From contig NZ_JAPLET010000015.1 in NCBI RefSeq assembly GCF_026391055.1, positions 496,001 through 560,000 of the forward strand: 64,000 bases of DNA, written 5' to 3'. Made by a program: the position numbers and the translations under genes. This document shows positions 54,157 through 62,328 of the stretch, one piece after another. Source of the stretch: Spirosoma sp. (GTDB lineage: Bacteria > Bacteroidota > Bacteroidia > Cytophagales > Spirosomataceae). The notes beneath the pieces were generated by a model that was not told the DNA's origin, did no database searches, and worked only from the letters and a program-made list of their open reading frames with translations. Positions within the stretch are counted from its first letter, which is position 1. Each line of letters starts with the position of its first letter.

Positions 54157-56544
54157 TCACTCCGACCGCAACGATTTGACCGGGTTCATCATCGCGGCTT
54201 TGATGCTTTGATAGCTAACTGTTAAAAAGGCAATGGCAACGGCTAATACACCCGCCACACCAAAAATCCACCAACTCAGGTTTTCCCGATAGGCAAAGGT
54301 TTCGAGCCACTTGCTCAGGGACCACCACGCCAGGGGCGTAGACAGGATCAGCGCAATCATCACCAGTTTCAGGAAATCTTTGGAGAGCAAGCCAACGATG
54401 TTTGTGACGGACGCGCCGAGCACTTTCCGAACACCAATTTCTTTTGTGCGCTGCTCCGCCGTGAAAGCGGCCAGCGCAAACAGACCCAGACAGGAAATCA
54501 GAATCGCCAGAAAGCCGAAGTAATTGACCAGCGTGTTCACCTGCTGCTCAGACCGATACAGACTTTCGAACTCTTCATCCAGAAAATGATAGGTAAACGG
54601 GTAATTCGGGTTGAATTGCTTTGCTAGCTTTTCGAGATCGGCGATGGCGGTTGGTGCCTGACCAGCGCGGGTTTTTACAAGCAGATAACTTGTGTTCCGG
54701 CTATCGAAGCAAAGAATTAAAGGTGTGATAGTCTGATGGAGCGAGTTGAGGTGAAAATCTTTCATCAACCCAATGACCTTCCCTTTCCCCGGCCAGAACT
54801 GCACATCTTTTCCAACCGGGTCTTTCATACCCATGAGCTTGGCGGCAGCTTCGTTGATAAGGTAGTTGGTCGAATCGGCGGGGCTGTCGGTGCGGAAGTC
54901 ACGGCCATCGACCAGTTTGATGTTCATGGTCTTGGTGAAATCGCCACCCACAAACATACACGATACGTTGGTTTGCAGGTTGGGGTCTTTGCCGGGCCAG
55001 TTCAGATCGCCGGAGGTGCTTTGCACATTCACCGGGAGCGACATGGCCGTTGTGGCCGATGCAATGGCCGGTTGCCGCATCACCTCCTGCCGGAAAGCCT
55101 CCACCTTTTTGGGTTGCGCTATTTCGCCTTCCAATGGAATGTAAACGACATTTTCACGATCGAGGCCCAGGTTCTTGGTACGCATGTAGTTCATCTGGCG
55201 GCCAATGGCCAGCATGCCGACAATCAGGAAAATCGACAGCGAAAACTGAAACACAACCAGCGCCCGCCGAAACAGAGCCGGGCTAAGAAAAGACCGGACA
55301 CTACTGGTTTGTAGCCGGAGCGCCGGACCGCTTCCTTTCAGTATTTTGATCGGCTGAAGTGAGGATAGAAAGAGGGCAGGATAACTACCAGAGAGGAAGC
55401 CTGTAAGCAGTACCAGACCACCGATGGCAAGCCATAATGTCGGTTCAGTGAGGTCAAGGGTAAGTTGTTTTTCGAACGTCGCGTTGAAGGTGGGTAACAC
55501 ATACCAGACAAGACCCAGCGCCAGCACAACAGCCAGCCCGCTGGTGATCATCGACTCGCTCAGGAACTGCCCAATCAGCGACGAGCGCAAAGCCCCAACC
55601 ACTTTCCGGACGCCCACTTCCTTCGCCCGCATGGCCGACTGAGCCGTGGCGAGGTTCATAAAGTTAATACAGGCAATGAGCAACATGAACAGCGCGACGA
55701 TTGAGAAAATCCGCACGTATTCAATGCGTCCGCCTACCGATTTGCCGTTTTTGTAGTCGGAATGCAGGTGCAAGTCGGTGATGGGTTGCAGGACAGGACG
55801 GCCCGTTTCGAAGTTTTTACCGGCAAAACGGGGGTAGATATCGGCCATGGCCACCTCTGTCTGGGCCAGCGTAGTCCTGGGCTTCAGCCGGACAAACGTT
55901 TGAAACGAGTTGTTGCCCCAGGTTTTCATCCAGCCCTCCTCATAGACTTTCCAGTTCACCAGCCAGTCGAATTGCAGAGACGAGTTGGTCGGCAAATTTT
56001 CCAGTACCGCGCCGACAACATAAAATTTGTTGTTGTCGAGTTGCAGTGTTTTGCCAACGGCTAAGCCATTTGGAAAGAATTTCTCCGCTACTTTTCTGGT
56101 AATGACGATCTGGTTGGGTTGCGCCAGCGCGGTTTTAGGATTTCCATACACGGCAGGCAGATCGAAGACGCCGAAAAAATCGGCGGAAGCGTAGTGCCCT
56201 TTTTCTTTGGCGGTTATCTCGCCAACTTTCATGAGCACCTCGTTGCCGAAGTTAATTTTAGTTACGGCGGCTACCTCCGGTACGTCTTTGGCGATGGCTT
56301 CCTGCAAAGGGCCGGGGGTGACGGTGTTCGTAACCGTTTCGCCGTTGTAGGGAAAATTGACCCGCACATAATGAATGCTCTCCGCATCAGGCAGAAAGCG
56401 GTCGTAGCTTAGCTCGTCTTTTACCCAAAGGCCAATGAGCAGACTGCACGACATGCCTAGCGCCAACCCGAAGACGTTAATGGACGAGAAGAGTTTGTTC
56501 TTCATCAAACTCCGAAACGCTATTTTGACGTAGTTACGGAACAT
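54157..56544 (-). CDS. P16: FtsX/MacB-type ABC permease, next to the ATPase
   Basis: Permease of 795 residues starting at the ATG at 56544 (MFRNYVKIAFRSLMKNK). TM1 has GLALGMSCSLLIGLWVKDE, then LSYDRFLPDAESIHYVRV. Coupling segments are MRAKEVGVRKVVGALRSSL and TAEQRTKEIGVRKVLGASV; the tail is NPVKSLRSE. It follows the ATPase gene by 100 bp, so it is the permease most surely made together with the ATPase and fusion protein and is the best candidate for the founding member of the array. Its extracytoplasmic domains are about as divergent as those of the others, so position and not sequence marks it. Confidence 0.96.
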   Translation of the reverse strand: MFRNYVKIAFRSLMKNKLFSSINVFGLALGMSCSLLIGLWVKDELSYDRFLPDAESIHYVRVNFPYNGETVTNTVTPGPLQEAIAKDVPEVAAVTKINFGNEVLMKVGEITAKEKGHYASADFFGVFDLPAVYGNPKTALAQPNQIVITRKVAEKFFPNGLAVGKTLQLDNNKFYVVGAVLENLPTNSSLQFDWLVNWKVYEEGWMKTWGNNSFQTFVRLKPRTTLAQTEVAMADIYPRFAGKNFETGRPVLQPITDLHLHSDYKNGKSVGGRIEYVRIFSIVALFMLLIACINFMNLATAQSAMRAKEVGVRKVVGALRSSLIGQFLSESMITSGLAVVLALGLVWYVLPTFNATFEKQLTLDLTEPTLWLAIGGLVLLTGFLSGSYPALFLSSLQPIKILKGSGPALRLQTSSVRSFLSPALFRRALVVFQFSLSIFLIVGMLAIGRQMNYMRTKNLGLDRENVVYIPLEGEIAQPKKVEAFRQEVMRQPAIASATTAMSLPVNVQSTSGDLNWPGKDPNLQTNVSCMFVGGDFTKTMNIKLVDGRDFRTDSPADSTNYLINEAAAKLMGMKDPVGKDVQFWPGKGKVIGLMKDFHLNSLHQTITPLILCFDSRNTSYLLVKTRAGQAPTAIADLEKLAKQFNPNYPFTYHFLDEEFESLYRSEQQVNTLVNYFGFLAILISCLGLFALAAFTAEQRTKEIGVRKVLGASVTNIVGLLSKDFLKLVMIALILSTPLAWWSLSKWLETFAYRENLSWWIFGVAGVLAVAIAFLTVSYQSIKAAMMNPVKSLRSE

Positions 56545-56561
56545 GGGTTGAGAGGAGGAAA

Positions 56562-56636
56562 GGAGAAAAGGTAGGAGGGAGGTAAGGGAGCGGAGGTGGC
56601 GTTAGTAATACCTTTTCTCCTTCCTCCCTTTTCTCC
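56562..56636. repeat. Purine/pyrimidine-rich imperfect inverted repeat (P16/ATPase spacer)
   Basis: GGAGAAAAGG-rich left side and CCTTTTCTCC-rich right side, with imperfect pairing. It sits inside the operon and would form a long hairpin in RNA. Confidence 0.55.
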
Positions 56637-56644
56637 ATTATCAA

Positions 56645-57322
56645 TTATACGTGGAAATTTTCCGTGACCACTTTGCCATCGAACAAATTCACGATACGAT
56701 GCGCAAAACCGGCGTCGTAGGGTGAGTGCGTTACCATGATGATCGTGGTGCCTTCGTCGTTCAGTTCGCCCAGAAGCTTCATTACTTCCTCACCGTTTTT
56801 GGAGTCGAGGTTACCCGTCGGTTCATCGGCCAGGATCAGCTTGGGTTTGGCGACAACCGCCCGTGCAATGGCCGTCCGTTGCTGCTGACCGCCTGAAAGC
56901 TGCTGCGGGAAGTGATTCCGCCGGTGCATGATGCTCATCCGCTCCAATGCTTCTTCCACGCGCTTTTTCCGCTCATCAGGGGGTGTTTTCAGGTACAGCA
57001 GGGGCAATTCGACGTTTTCATACACGGTCAGTTCGTCGATCAGGTTAAAGCTCTGAAACACGAACCCGATGGAGCCTTTGCGAAGTTGTGCCCGCTGGCG
57101 TTCGGTCATTTTGGCGACCTCCGTTCCGTAGAAATTGTATTCGCCTTCACTGGGGTTATCCAGCAGGCCCAGGATGTTGAGCAGCGTAGACTTGCCGCAG
57201 CCCGACGGGCCCATGATGGCGACGAACTCGCCGTCCTTAACATCCATGTTGATGCCATTGAGGGCGGTGGTTTCGACTTCTTCTGTCGAAAAGAGTTTTT
57301 GAAGGTTAATTGTCTGGATCAT
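56645..57322 (-). CDS. ABC transporter ATPase (MacB/LolD type)
   Basis: 225 residues from the ATG at 57322, a single nucleotide-binding domain. Walker A is GPSGCGKST (38-46), the Q-loop Q90 is in FVFQSFNL, the signature LSGGQ is at 142-146, Walker B is LILADE (162-167) and the switch histidine is H199 in MVTHS. All catalytic residues are intact. It acts on the cytoplasmic face, driving FtsX-type permeases through their TKEIG/VRK coupling segments. It is the only ATPase in the window, against 16 permeases. The fusion-protein gene lies 133 bp upstream, across a small inverted-repeat element, and P16 lies 100 bp downstream. Confidence 0.96.
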   Translation of the reverse strand: MIQTINLQKLFSTEEVETTALNGINMDVKDGEFVAIMGPSGCGKSTLLNILGLLDNPSEGEYNFYGTEVAKMTERQRAQLRKGSIGFVFQSFNLIDELTVYENVELPLLYLKTPPDERKKRVEEALERMSIMHRRNHFPQQLSGGQQQRTAIARAVVAKPKLILADEPTGNLDSKNGEEVMKLLGELNDEGTTIIMVTHSPYDAGFAHRIVNLFDGKVVTENFHV

Positions 57323-57336
57323 AGTGAAAAGGTTGC

Positions 57337-57450
57337 CTGAACCGGGATTTTAACAAGATTGAAAGGATATCTCAAGATTATCTGATGCAACCAGTTTCCT
57401 TTGCGATCAATCCTGTTAATCCGTTTAATTTCATTAAAATCCCGGTTCAG
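57337..57450. repeat. Small element with perfect 17-bp terminal inverted repeats (CTGAACCGGGATTTTAA type)
   Basis: Arms at 57337-57353 and 57434-57450 are exact inverted copies, enclosing 80 AT-rich bases. It lies between the ATPase and fusion-protein genes, within the operon. It resembles the 16491-16619 element in size and in its GAACC-x-GATTT ends. Confidence 0.7.
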
Positions 57451-57455
57451 ATATG

Positions 57456-58703
57456 TTAGAACTCTAATACTTCGTTATCGCCAAAATTCTCGTAGCTACT
57501 CGTAATAACCTGTTCGCCGGGTTGGAGGCCGTCGAGCACTTCGTAGAACTCGGGGTTTTTACGGCCCAGCGTAATCTGCCGTTTTACGGCCCGCTTGCCC
57601 GATTTATCCACAACATACACCCAGTTGCCGCCTGTATCAGAGAAGAAGCCGCCTACGGGAATGAGCGTGGCTTTGGCCGCTTTGCCCAACTCCAGTTGAA
57701 TGGGCGACGACTGACCACGTTTGATACCTTCCGGGGCACCCTTCGGGAAAATCATGTCGACCTCAAAACGTCCGCTTTTTACCTCCGGATACACCCGGTT
57801 AATGGTAAGTTCGTGCATTTTGCCGTTGAACTCAAATGATCCTTTCAAGCCGGCGAATACCCGGCTGATGTAATGCTCATCGACCCCAACGCGCATTTTG
57901 AAACCATTCAGGTCATCAATCTGCCCGATGTTCTGGCCCCGGTTGATGTTCGAACCAACTTCTACGTCGATGCTGGACAACTGGCCTGAAACGGGCGCTT
58001 TCACAACCAGATTATCGAGTGTCTGCTGCCAAAGAGCCACATTTTTCTGCGTACGTTGCAAAGTGCCTTCCAATTGTTTGATCTGGAACTTGGCGTTATC
58101 TTCCTGATATTTCTGTGTTTCGATCTCAATGACCCGCTGGCCGGCCAGCCGTTCGTAGGCACGTTTGGCCTTTAGGTAATCCTCTTCCGAAACAACTTTG
58201 TCTTTATACAATTTGGCCTGCCGGTCGTAAGAGTCTTTGGCCTGATCGATTTGCGCATCCAGATCGGCCAGCGTTTTTCGAAGAGTGAACCGCTCAACCT
58301 GAAGCCGCTGGCGGGTGTTTTGCAGGTCATTTACGAGCCGGTTGGCTTCAGTTTCCGATTGTAAGAAGCTCAGTTTCAGACTTTGGTTTTCCAGTTTCAG
58401 CAGCACATCGCCCTGTTTTACCGTGCTGCCGCCTTCAACCAGCTTTTGCGTTACATAACCGCCTTCGATAGCGTCGAGTCGGATGGTTTTCAAGGGTTGT
58501 ACGACACCCGTTACGGCGATGAAGTCTTCAAAAGGACCCGTAGAAACGGGCGAAACAGTAATCTTGTCTTTTTCGACATTCAGTTTCGATCGGCGGTCGG
58601 CGAAGAAAAGTGTGTAAGCCAGTAAGCCTATAACCAGTGTCCCTCCCCCAAAAAGAGCCAGGCGCTGGGTTGTCCAAAATCGTTTAGGTAGTACGCGATC
58701 CAT
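57456..58703 (-). CDS. HlyD/MacA-type membrane-fusion protein
   Basis: 415 residues from the ATG at 58703 (MDRVLPKRFWTTQRLAL); a longer form from 58745 would add 14 residues before the same text and is less likely. One membrane anchor (LALFGGGTLVIGLLAYTLFF) lies about residues 15-34. A lipoyl-like half (VTGVVQPLKTIRL...GGSTVKQGDVLLKLEN) follows, then a long alpha-helical hairpin of about 100 residues, the second lipoyl half (VVKAPVSGQLSSIDVEVGSNINRGQ) and a beta-barrel region with GFF-SDTGGNWVYVVD and a closing L-x-PGEQV. It should join the permease in the inner membrane to an outer-membrane channel. No TolC-type gene is in the window. It is the first gene of the transporter operon. Confidence 0.94.
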   Translation of the reverse strand: MDRVLPKRFWTTQRLALFGGGTLVIGLLAYTLFFADRRSKLNVEKDKITVSPVSTGPFEDFIAVTGVVQPLKTIRLDAIEGGYVTQKLVEGGSTVKQGDVLLKLENQSLKLSFLQSETEANRLVNDLQNTRQRLQVERFTLRKTLADLDAQIDQAKDSYDRQAKLYKDKVVSEEDYLKAKRAYERLAGQRVIEIETQKYQEDNAKFQIKQLEGTLQRTQKNVALWQQTLDNLVVKAPVSGQLSSIDVEVGSNINRGQNIGQIDDLNGFKMRVGVDEHYISRVFAGLKGSFEFNGKMHELTINRVYPEVKSGRFEVDMIFPKGAPEGIKRGQSSPIQLELGKAAKATLIPVGGFFSDTGGNWVYVVDKSGKRAVKRQITLGRKNPEFYEVLDGLQPGEQVITSSYENFGDNEVLEF

Positions 58704-58777
58704 TGCTTTTAATAAGCGAACAAGTGAAAGAGAGTAGGGGCGCACTCAGGCCCGAAGCTCATTCGCTGCTATGCCTA

Positions 58778-58796
58778 ATGCCAATAGTCATGCCAA
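58778..58796 (-). promoter_or_regulatory. Candidate -24/-12 (sigma-54-like) promoter of the transporter operon
   Basis: The minus strand reads TTGGCATGACTATTGGCAT, about 75 bp upstream of the fusion-protein start codon. It resembles TGGCAC-N5-TTGC with G for C in the -12 part, as in the P7 element. Confidence 0.45.
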
Positions 58797-58849
58797 CCAA
58801 ATGTCTTCTCTGATAATCAATCGCTTAGCTGAGTAACCCGTTTATGCCG

Positions 58850-58876
58850 TGTCCGCTTTCGGACGGAAATTGTCCG
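58850..58876. promoter_or_regulatory. Candidate operator CGTCCG-N4-CGGACA plus half-site upstream of the transporter operon
   Basis: The minus strand reads CGTCCGAAAGCGGACA at 58865-58850, with an additional CGGACA at 58876-58871. The core is 53 bp from the -24/-12-like element, matching the P7 arrangement (52 bp). Confidence 0.5.
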
Positions 58877-58887
58877 TTTTTATGGAC

Positions 58888-60642
58888 CTATTTACGCACT
58901 GACGACATCTCGACCAATACATAGGGCTCCAAGGTTTGCGAGCGGGTGGCGGGATTCAGAAACTCATACGTCAGCTGGCTCACGTGGTAATACGGAAATA
59001 TGGCTAAATGCTTTACCTGGAAACCGCGCGACGCCAGCGAGTCGGCATACTCGCCGGTGGTGAATACCTGCCGTGAGCCTGACTGTAGCTGAACCTTGAG
59101 GGCCGAATCGGAACGGGCGTAAACGATAGGGGAGCGTACATAAAACTCGTACGACCAGAAACTGCCCCCGCCCACACCCGTGCCGGGTTCGTACAGGACA
59201 GTTGGCCGTTTGGTGAGTTTGGCATCGCCGTTGACGTACTGAGCCCCTGCCATACCGGCCTGATACCGCAGAAACGTCGGGTATAAAAAAAGGTTTAGTG
59301 TGCCGGCCAGAATCAGGATCGCCCCCACCATTCGTCCCAACAGTGATAAAAGTGTGTTTTGCCGGAAGAGTGTAAAAATCGCCAGGGTTATAACGATAAC
59401 TAAGACCACCGCGCCTACCACATTTTCGGGCTGAACGAATAGCAATAGAGTAATGGATAGCCCTACAATTGCCAGGCCAATAGCTGTTTGTCCAATGGTC
59501 CACTTACGGAGCGTAGCAGGGGCGAGGCCAACCAGAAACTGTGCGGTCAGCACGGCGAAGAACGGAAACACAATGTTCATGTAATGGGGCAATTGAAAGC
59601 CCGAAAGCGAGAACAAAAGAAAGGTTAATACGCCCGAACCTAGCGAAATATATTCGGTTGAATTCGCCGGAGCAGAGGCCGTTCGGCGTTTGACTATATC
59701 CCGGATCATCTTTCCGATACCAACGTAGAGCGGCAGTGACCAGGGCAAAAAAGCCCAAAGCAGCGTATGGACGAAGAAAAATTTATCACCTTCACCTTTA
59801 ATAGGCCCAGTATTGAAGAACCGCCCGAACTGGCTGTCCCAGAAGAAAAACCGGACGCCCGATACGCCTGTTCGTCCGAAAACGATCTTTTCGGGATGTG
59901 CGTCGAACTGTTGGTAGAGACAGTAGATTTCGGGCAGGGTAAACGCAAACGACAGGATTACGGCCATGTACCAGCGAGGCTTAAGCAACTCCCGCCACTG
60001 GCCCGTTAACAGCCAGTGAATGACTAAGCCGCCACCGATCGGGATAAGCACAAAAACACCTTTGGTCATCAGGGCGCAACCTGTCAGGAGAGCGCCGATA
60101 ACGAGGTGAAGCCAGCCCTTAGCAACACCATATCGTTGAGAGGTGGCATTGCTGTGATCGCTAGCACCCAGAAACACCCGATAAAAATGGTAAACAGCCC
60201 CAATGATCAGCGGCATCAGGTAGGGCTCGGCCCGTACATCACTGTTGGACAATACTCCGTGAAAAGCTGTCAGTAAAACCAGCGCGGCAAGCTGAGCAAC
60301 GACTTTGGGGTACGTCAGCCGGGCAAATTTATAGGTATATACTACACTGCCAAGGAAAAACAGCAGGGCCGGAAATTTGTAGCCAAACGTATTGATGCCA
60401 AAAATTTTGTAACTCAGTGCAATTACCCAGAAAGGGAAGTGTGGCTTATCGAGCCAGTCGCTGCCTACCGCATAAAGATTCACGAAGTCGTTGGTTTGCG
60501 CCATTTGTTTTGCTATACAGGCGTAAAGCGCCCCATCGAGCTCCATAATAGGCGGAAACAAACCGGTTGCGTTTAACAGGACACCCACCGCGACAAGGGC
60601 ATAAAACCAGCGGTCGTCAATAGAGGAGGAATTCGTAGTCAT
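58888..60642 (-). CDS. GT39/ArnT-like membrane glycosyltransferase
   Basis: 584 residues from the ATG at 60642, with about 11-12 hydrophobic segments. The first extracytoplasmic loop has MELDGALYACIAKQM and a DWLDKPHFPFWV stretch, the positions where this family keeps its catalytic acid and the D-KPP-like motif. NSDVRAEPYL follows in the second loop. Such enzymes transfer a sugar from a polyprenyl-phosphate carrier to an envelope acceptor; ArnT itself moves aminoarabinose to lipid A, which gives resistance to cationic peptides. The acceptor here is unknown. It starts 216 bp from the divergent NtrC-type regulator gene and ends upstream of the transporter promoter. Confidence 0.88.
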   Translation of the reverse strand: MTTNSSSIDDRWFYALVAVGVLLNATGLFPPIMELDGALYACIAKQMAQTNDFVNLYAVGSDWLDKPHFPFWVIALSYKIFGINTFGYKFPALLFFLGSVVYTYKFARLTYPKVVAQLAALVLLTAFHGVLSNSDVRAEPYLMPLIIGAVYHFYRVFLGASDHSNATSQRYGVAKGWLHLVIGALLTGCALMTKGVFVLIPIGGGLVIHWLLTGQWRELLKPRWYMAVILSFAFTLPEIYCLYQQFDAHPEKIVFGRTGVSGVRFFFWDSQFGRFFNTGPIKGEGDKFFFVHTLLWAFLPWSLPLYVGIGKMIRDIVKRRTASAPANSTEYISLGSGVLTFLLFSLSGFQLPHYMNIVFPFFAVLTAQFLVGLAPATLRKWTIGQTAIGLAIVGLSITLLLFVQPENVVGAVVLVIVITLAIFTLFRQNTLLSLLGRMVGAILILAGTLNLFLYPTFLRYQAGMAGAQYVNGDAKLTKRPTVLYEPGTGVGGGSFWSYEFYVRSPIVYARSDSALKVQLQSGSRQVFTTGEYADSLASRGFQVKHLAIFPYYHVSQLTYEFLNPATRSQTLEPYVLVEMSSVRK

Positions 60643-60857
60643 CAGTAATACGGAGTAGTCGACGGCAGGTCAGGTGGTCGTTCCGGGGATGTAGGCTTCA
60701 GCAACAACTACAGGGGTTGATACTACATAATGACCATCAATGCGAATTAATGACCGCTCAACGACTTTTAACGGGTCAAAGTACGTAAGAAAACCGTAAT
60801 TCGTTGTTGAATCAGTATCCGGGTGCAACAAATCCTTCCTACTTCTATCTTTGGGAT
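60643..60857. other. Intergenic region between divergent glycosyltransferase and regulator genes
   Basis: 215 bp with no gene. A TATCTTTG box lies at 60846-60853, but too close to the regulator start for a normal leader. No clear CGGACA site is present. Confidence 0.5.
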
Positions 60858-62228
60858 ATGCAAGATGCCAAACTCTTACTCGTCGACGATGATCCCGATG
60901 TACTACTCGCAGCCCGACTGTTGCTGAAACGACACGTGGGCGCGGTCGACATCGAGAAAAATCCTGAAAAACTACCTTTTCTCCTCAATAATAACCGCTA
61001 CGACGCTATCGTGCTCGACATGAATTTCCAGCGCGATGTCAGCAGTGGTCGTGAAGGATTCGCCTGGCTCGACCGTATTCTGGATATCGACCCCAAGGCG
61101 CGGGTGGTGCTTTTTACAGCTTATGGCGATGTGGAAATGGCGGTGCGGGCGATCAAGGCCGGAGCCGTCGATTTTGTGCTGAAACCCTGGCAAAATGACA
61201 AATTTCTGGATACGATCCGCGGAGCCGTAAACGGAAAAAAGGAAGAAGTAGAGGAGCGGGACGATGCTCCGAAGAGCAACCGCAAAAAAGGAAGCTCGGG
61301 TAGCACATCCATCATTGGCAACGCCATGCGCCCTATCCTGGAAACAGTTGAACAGGTCGCGCCCACGGATGCCAACGTGCTCATTTTGGGCGAGAATGGG
61401 ACCGGTAAAGACCTTGTTGCGCGGGCTATTCATGAAAACTCGCATCGGAAAGACAAGCCTTTCATCAGCGTCGATGTAGGCGCTTTGACGGAGAGCTTGT
61501 TTGAGAGTGAGTTGTTTGGCCATGTGAAAGGGGCCTTCACCGATGCCCGCGACGACCGCGCGGGTCGGTTTGAAGAAGCCAACGGCGGCACCATTTTTCT
61601 GGACGAAATTGGGAACCTGACTCCTTCGCAGCAGGCCCGGCTTCTAACGGTGCTGCAGCAGCGGCAGGTAACGCGCGTTGGCTCCAACAAGGCACGCGCT
61701 ATCGACGTGCGGCTGATTTGCGCTACTAATGCTGACCTGAATGAGCGGGTGGCCGAGCGTGGTTTCCGGCAGGATCTACTCTATCGGATCAATACTATTG
61801 AGCTTAACCTGCCACCCCTGCGTGAGCGCCCTTCCGATATTGGGCCACTGGCCGAATTTTTCCTGAAGAAATATGCGAAACAATATAACCGGTCTGTGTC
61901 GGGATTAAGTCCGGCGTTGCTGGCCGAAATGAAACAATACCGCTGGCCGGGCAATGTGCGGGAGTTACAGCATGCCGTCGAGCGGGCCGTTATTTTAGCA
62001 CGGCCGGAACTGACGTCAGGTACGCTGCTGGAACCGGGAAATTTCGTGTTCCGAAAAGATGGTAATGCGGCTTCTCCCGTCAATGAAACCCTGCAACTGG
62101 AAGATATGGAGCGCCAGTTAATCCAACAGGCGATGCAAAAGCATCGGGGCAGTATAACCGATGTAGCGCGGGAGTTGGGCGTATCGCGGCAGGCTTTATA
62201 CAGGCGGCTGGAGAAATTTGGGCTTTAA
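60858..62228 (+). CDS. NtrC-family sigma-54-dependent response regulator
   Basis: 456 residues from the ATG at 60858 (MQDAKLLLVDDDPDVLL); upstream in-frame codons to 60804 lie before the receiver and are excluded. The receiver has D54 in AIVLDMNF, and K109 in FVLKPW. The AAA+ domain begins at SIIGNAMRPI with Walker A GENGTGKD. The sigma-54 contact loop reads GAFTDA in place of the classical GAFTGA, and Walker B is GTIFLDEIGN; the arginine and sensor segments RQDLLYRIN and WPGNVREL are present. A Fis-type HTH closes the protein (ITDVARELGVSRQALYRRL). It should drive -24/-12 promoters when phosphorylated. The likely targets here are the transporter operon and P7. No cognate kinase lies beside it. 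Confidence 0.93.
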   Translation: MQDAKLLLVDDDPDVLLAARLLLKRHVGAVDIEKNPEKLPFLLNNNRYDAIVLDMNFQRDVSSGREGFAWLDRILDIDPKARVVLFTAYGDVEMAVRAIKAGAVDFVLKPWQNDKFLDTIRGAVNGKKEEVEERDDAPKSNRKKGSSGSTSIIGNAMRPILETVEQVAPTDANVLILGENGTGKDLVARAIHENSHRKDKPFISVDVGALTESLFESELFGHVKGAFTDARDDRAGRFEEANGGTIFLDEIGNLTPSQQARLLTVLQQRQVTRVGSNKARAIDVRLICATNADLNERVAERGFRQDLLYRINTIELNLPPLRERPSDIGPLAEFFLKKYAKQYNRSVSGLSPALLAEMKQYRWPGNVRELQHAVERAVILARPELTSGTLLEPGNFVFRKDGNAASPVNETLQLEDMERQLIQQAMQKHRGSITDVARELGVSRQALYRRLEKFGL

Positions 62229-62328
62229 GTTTGTACTACTTAAGGGCGTTTGTCGGGAGTTAAACAGGTGGTTATTTTTGTAAATGTACTTTCTCCTGAT
62301 TAATCGCTATAAATAATTATGCAGTAAG

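Noticed and set aside
60846..60853. TATCTTTG as -7 promoter box of the NtrC-type regulator
   Set aside because: It matches TAnnTTTG but sits 5 bp from the start codon with no TTG box at the right distance; it would need a leaderless transcript.
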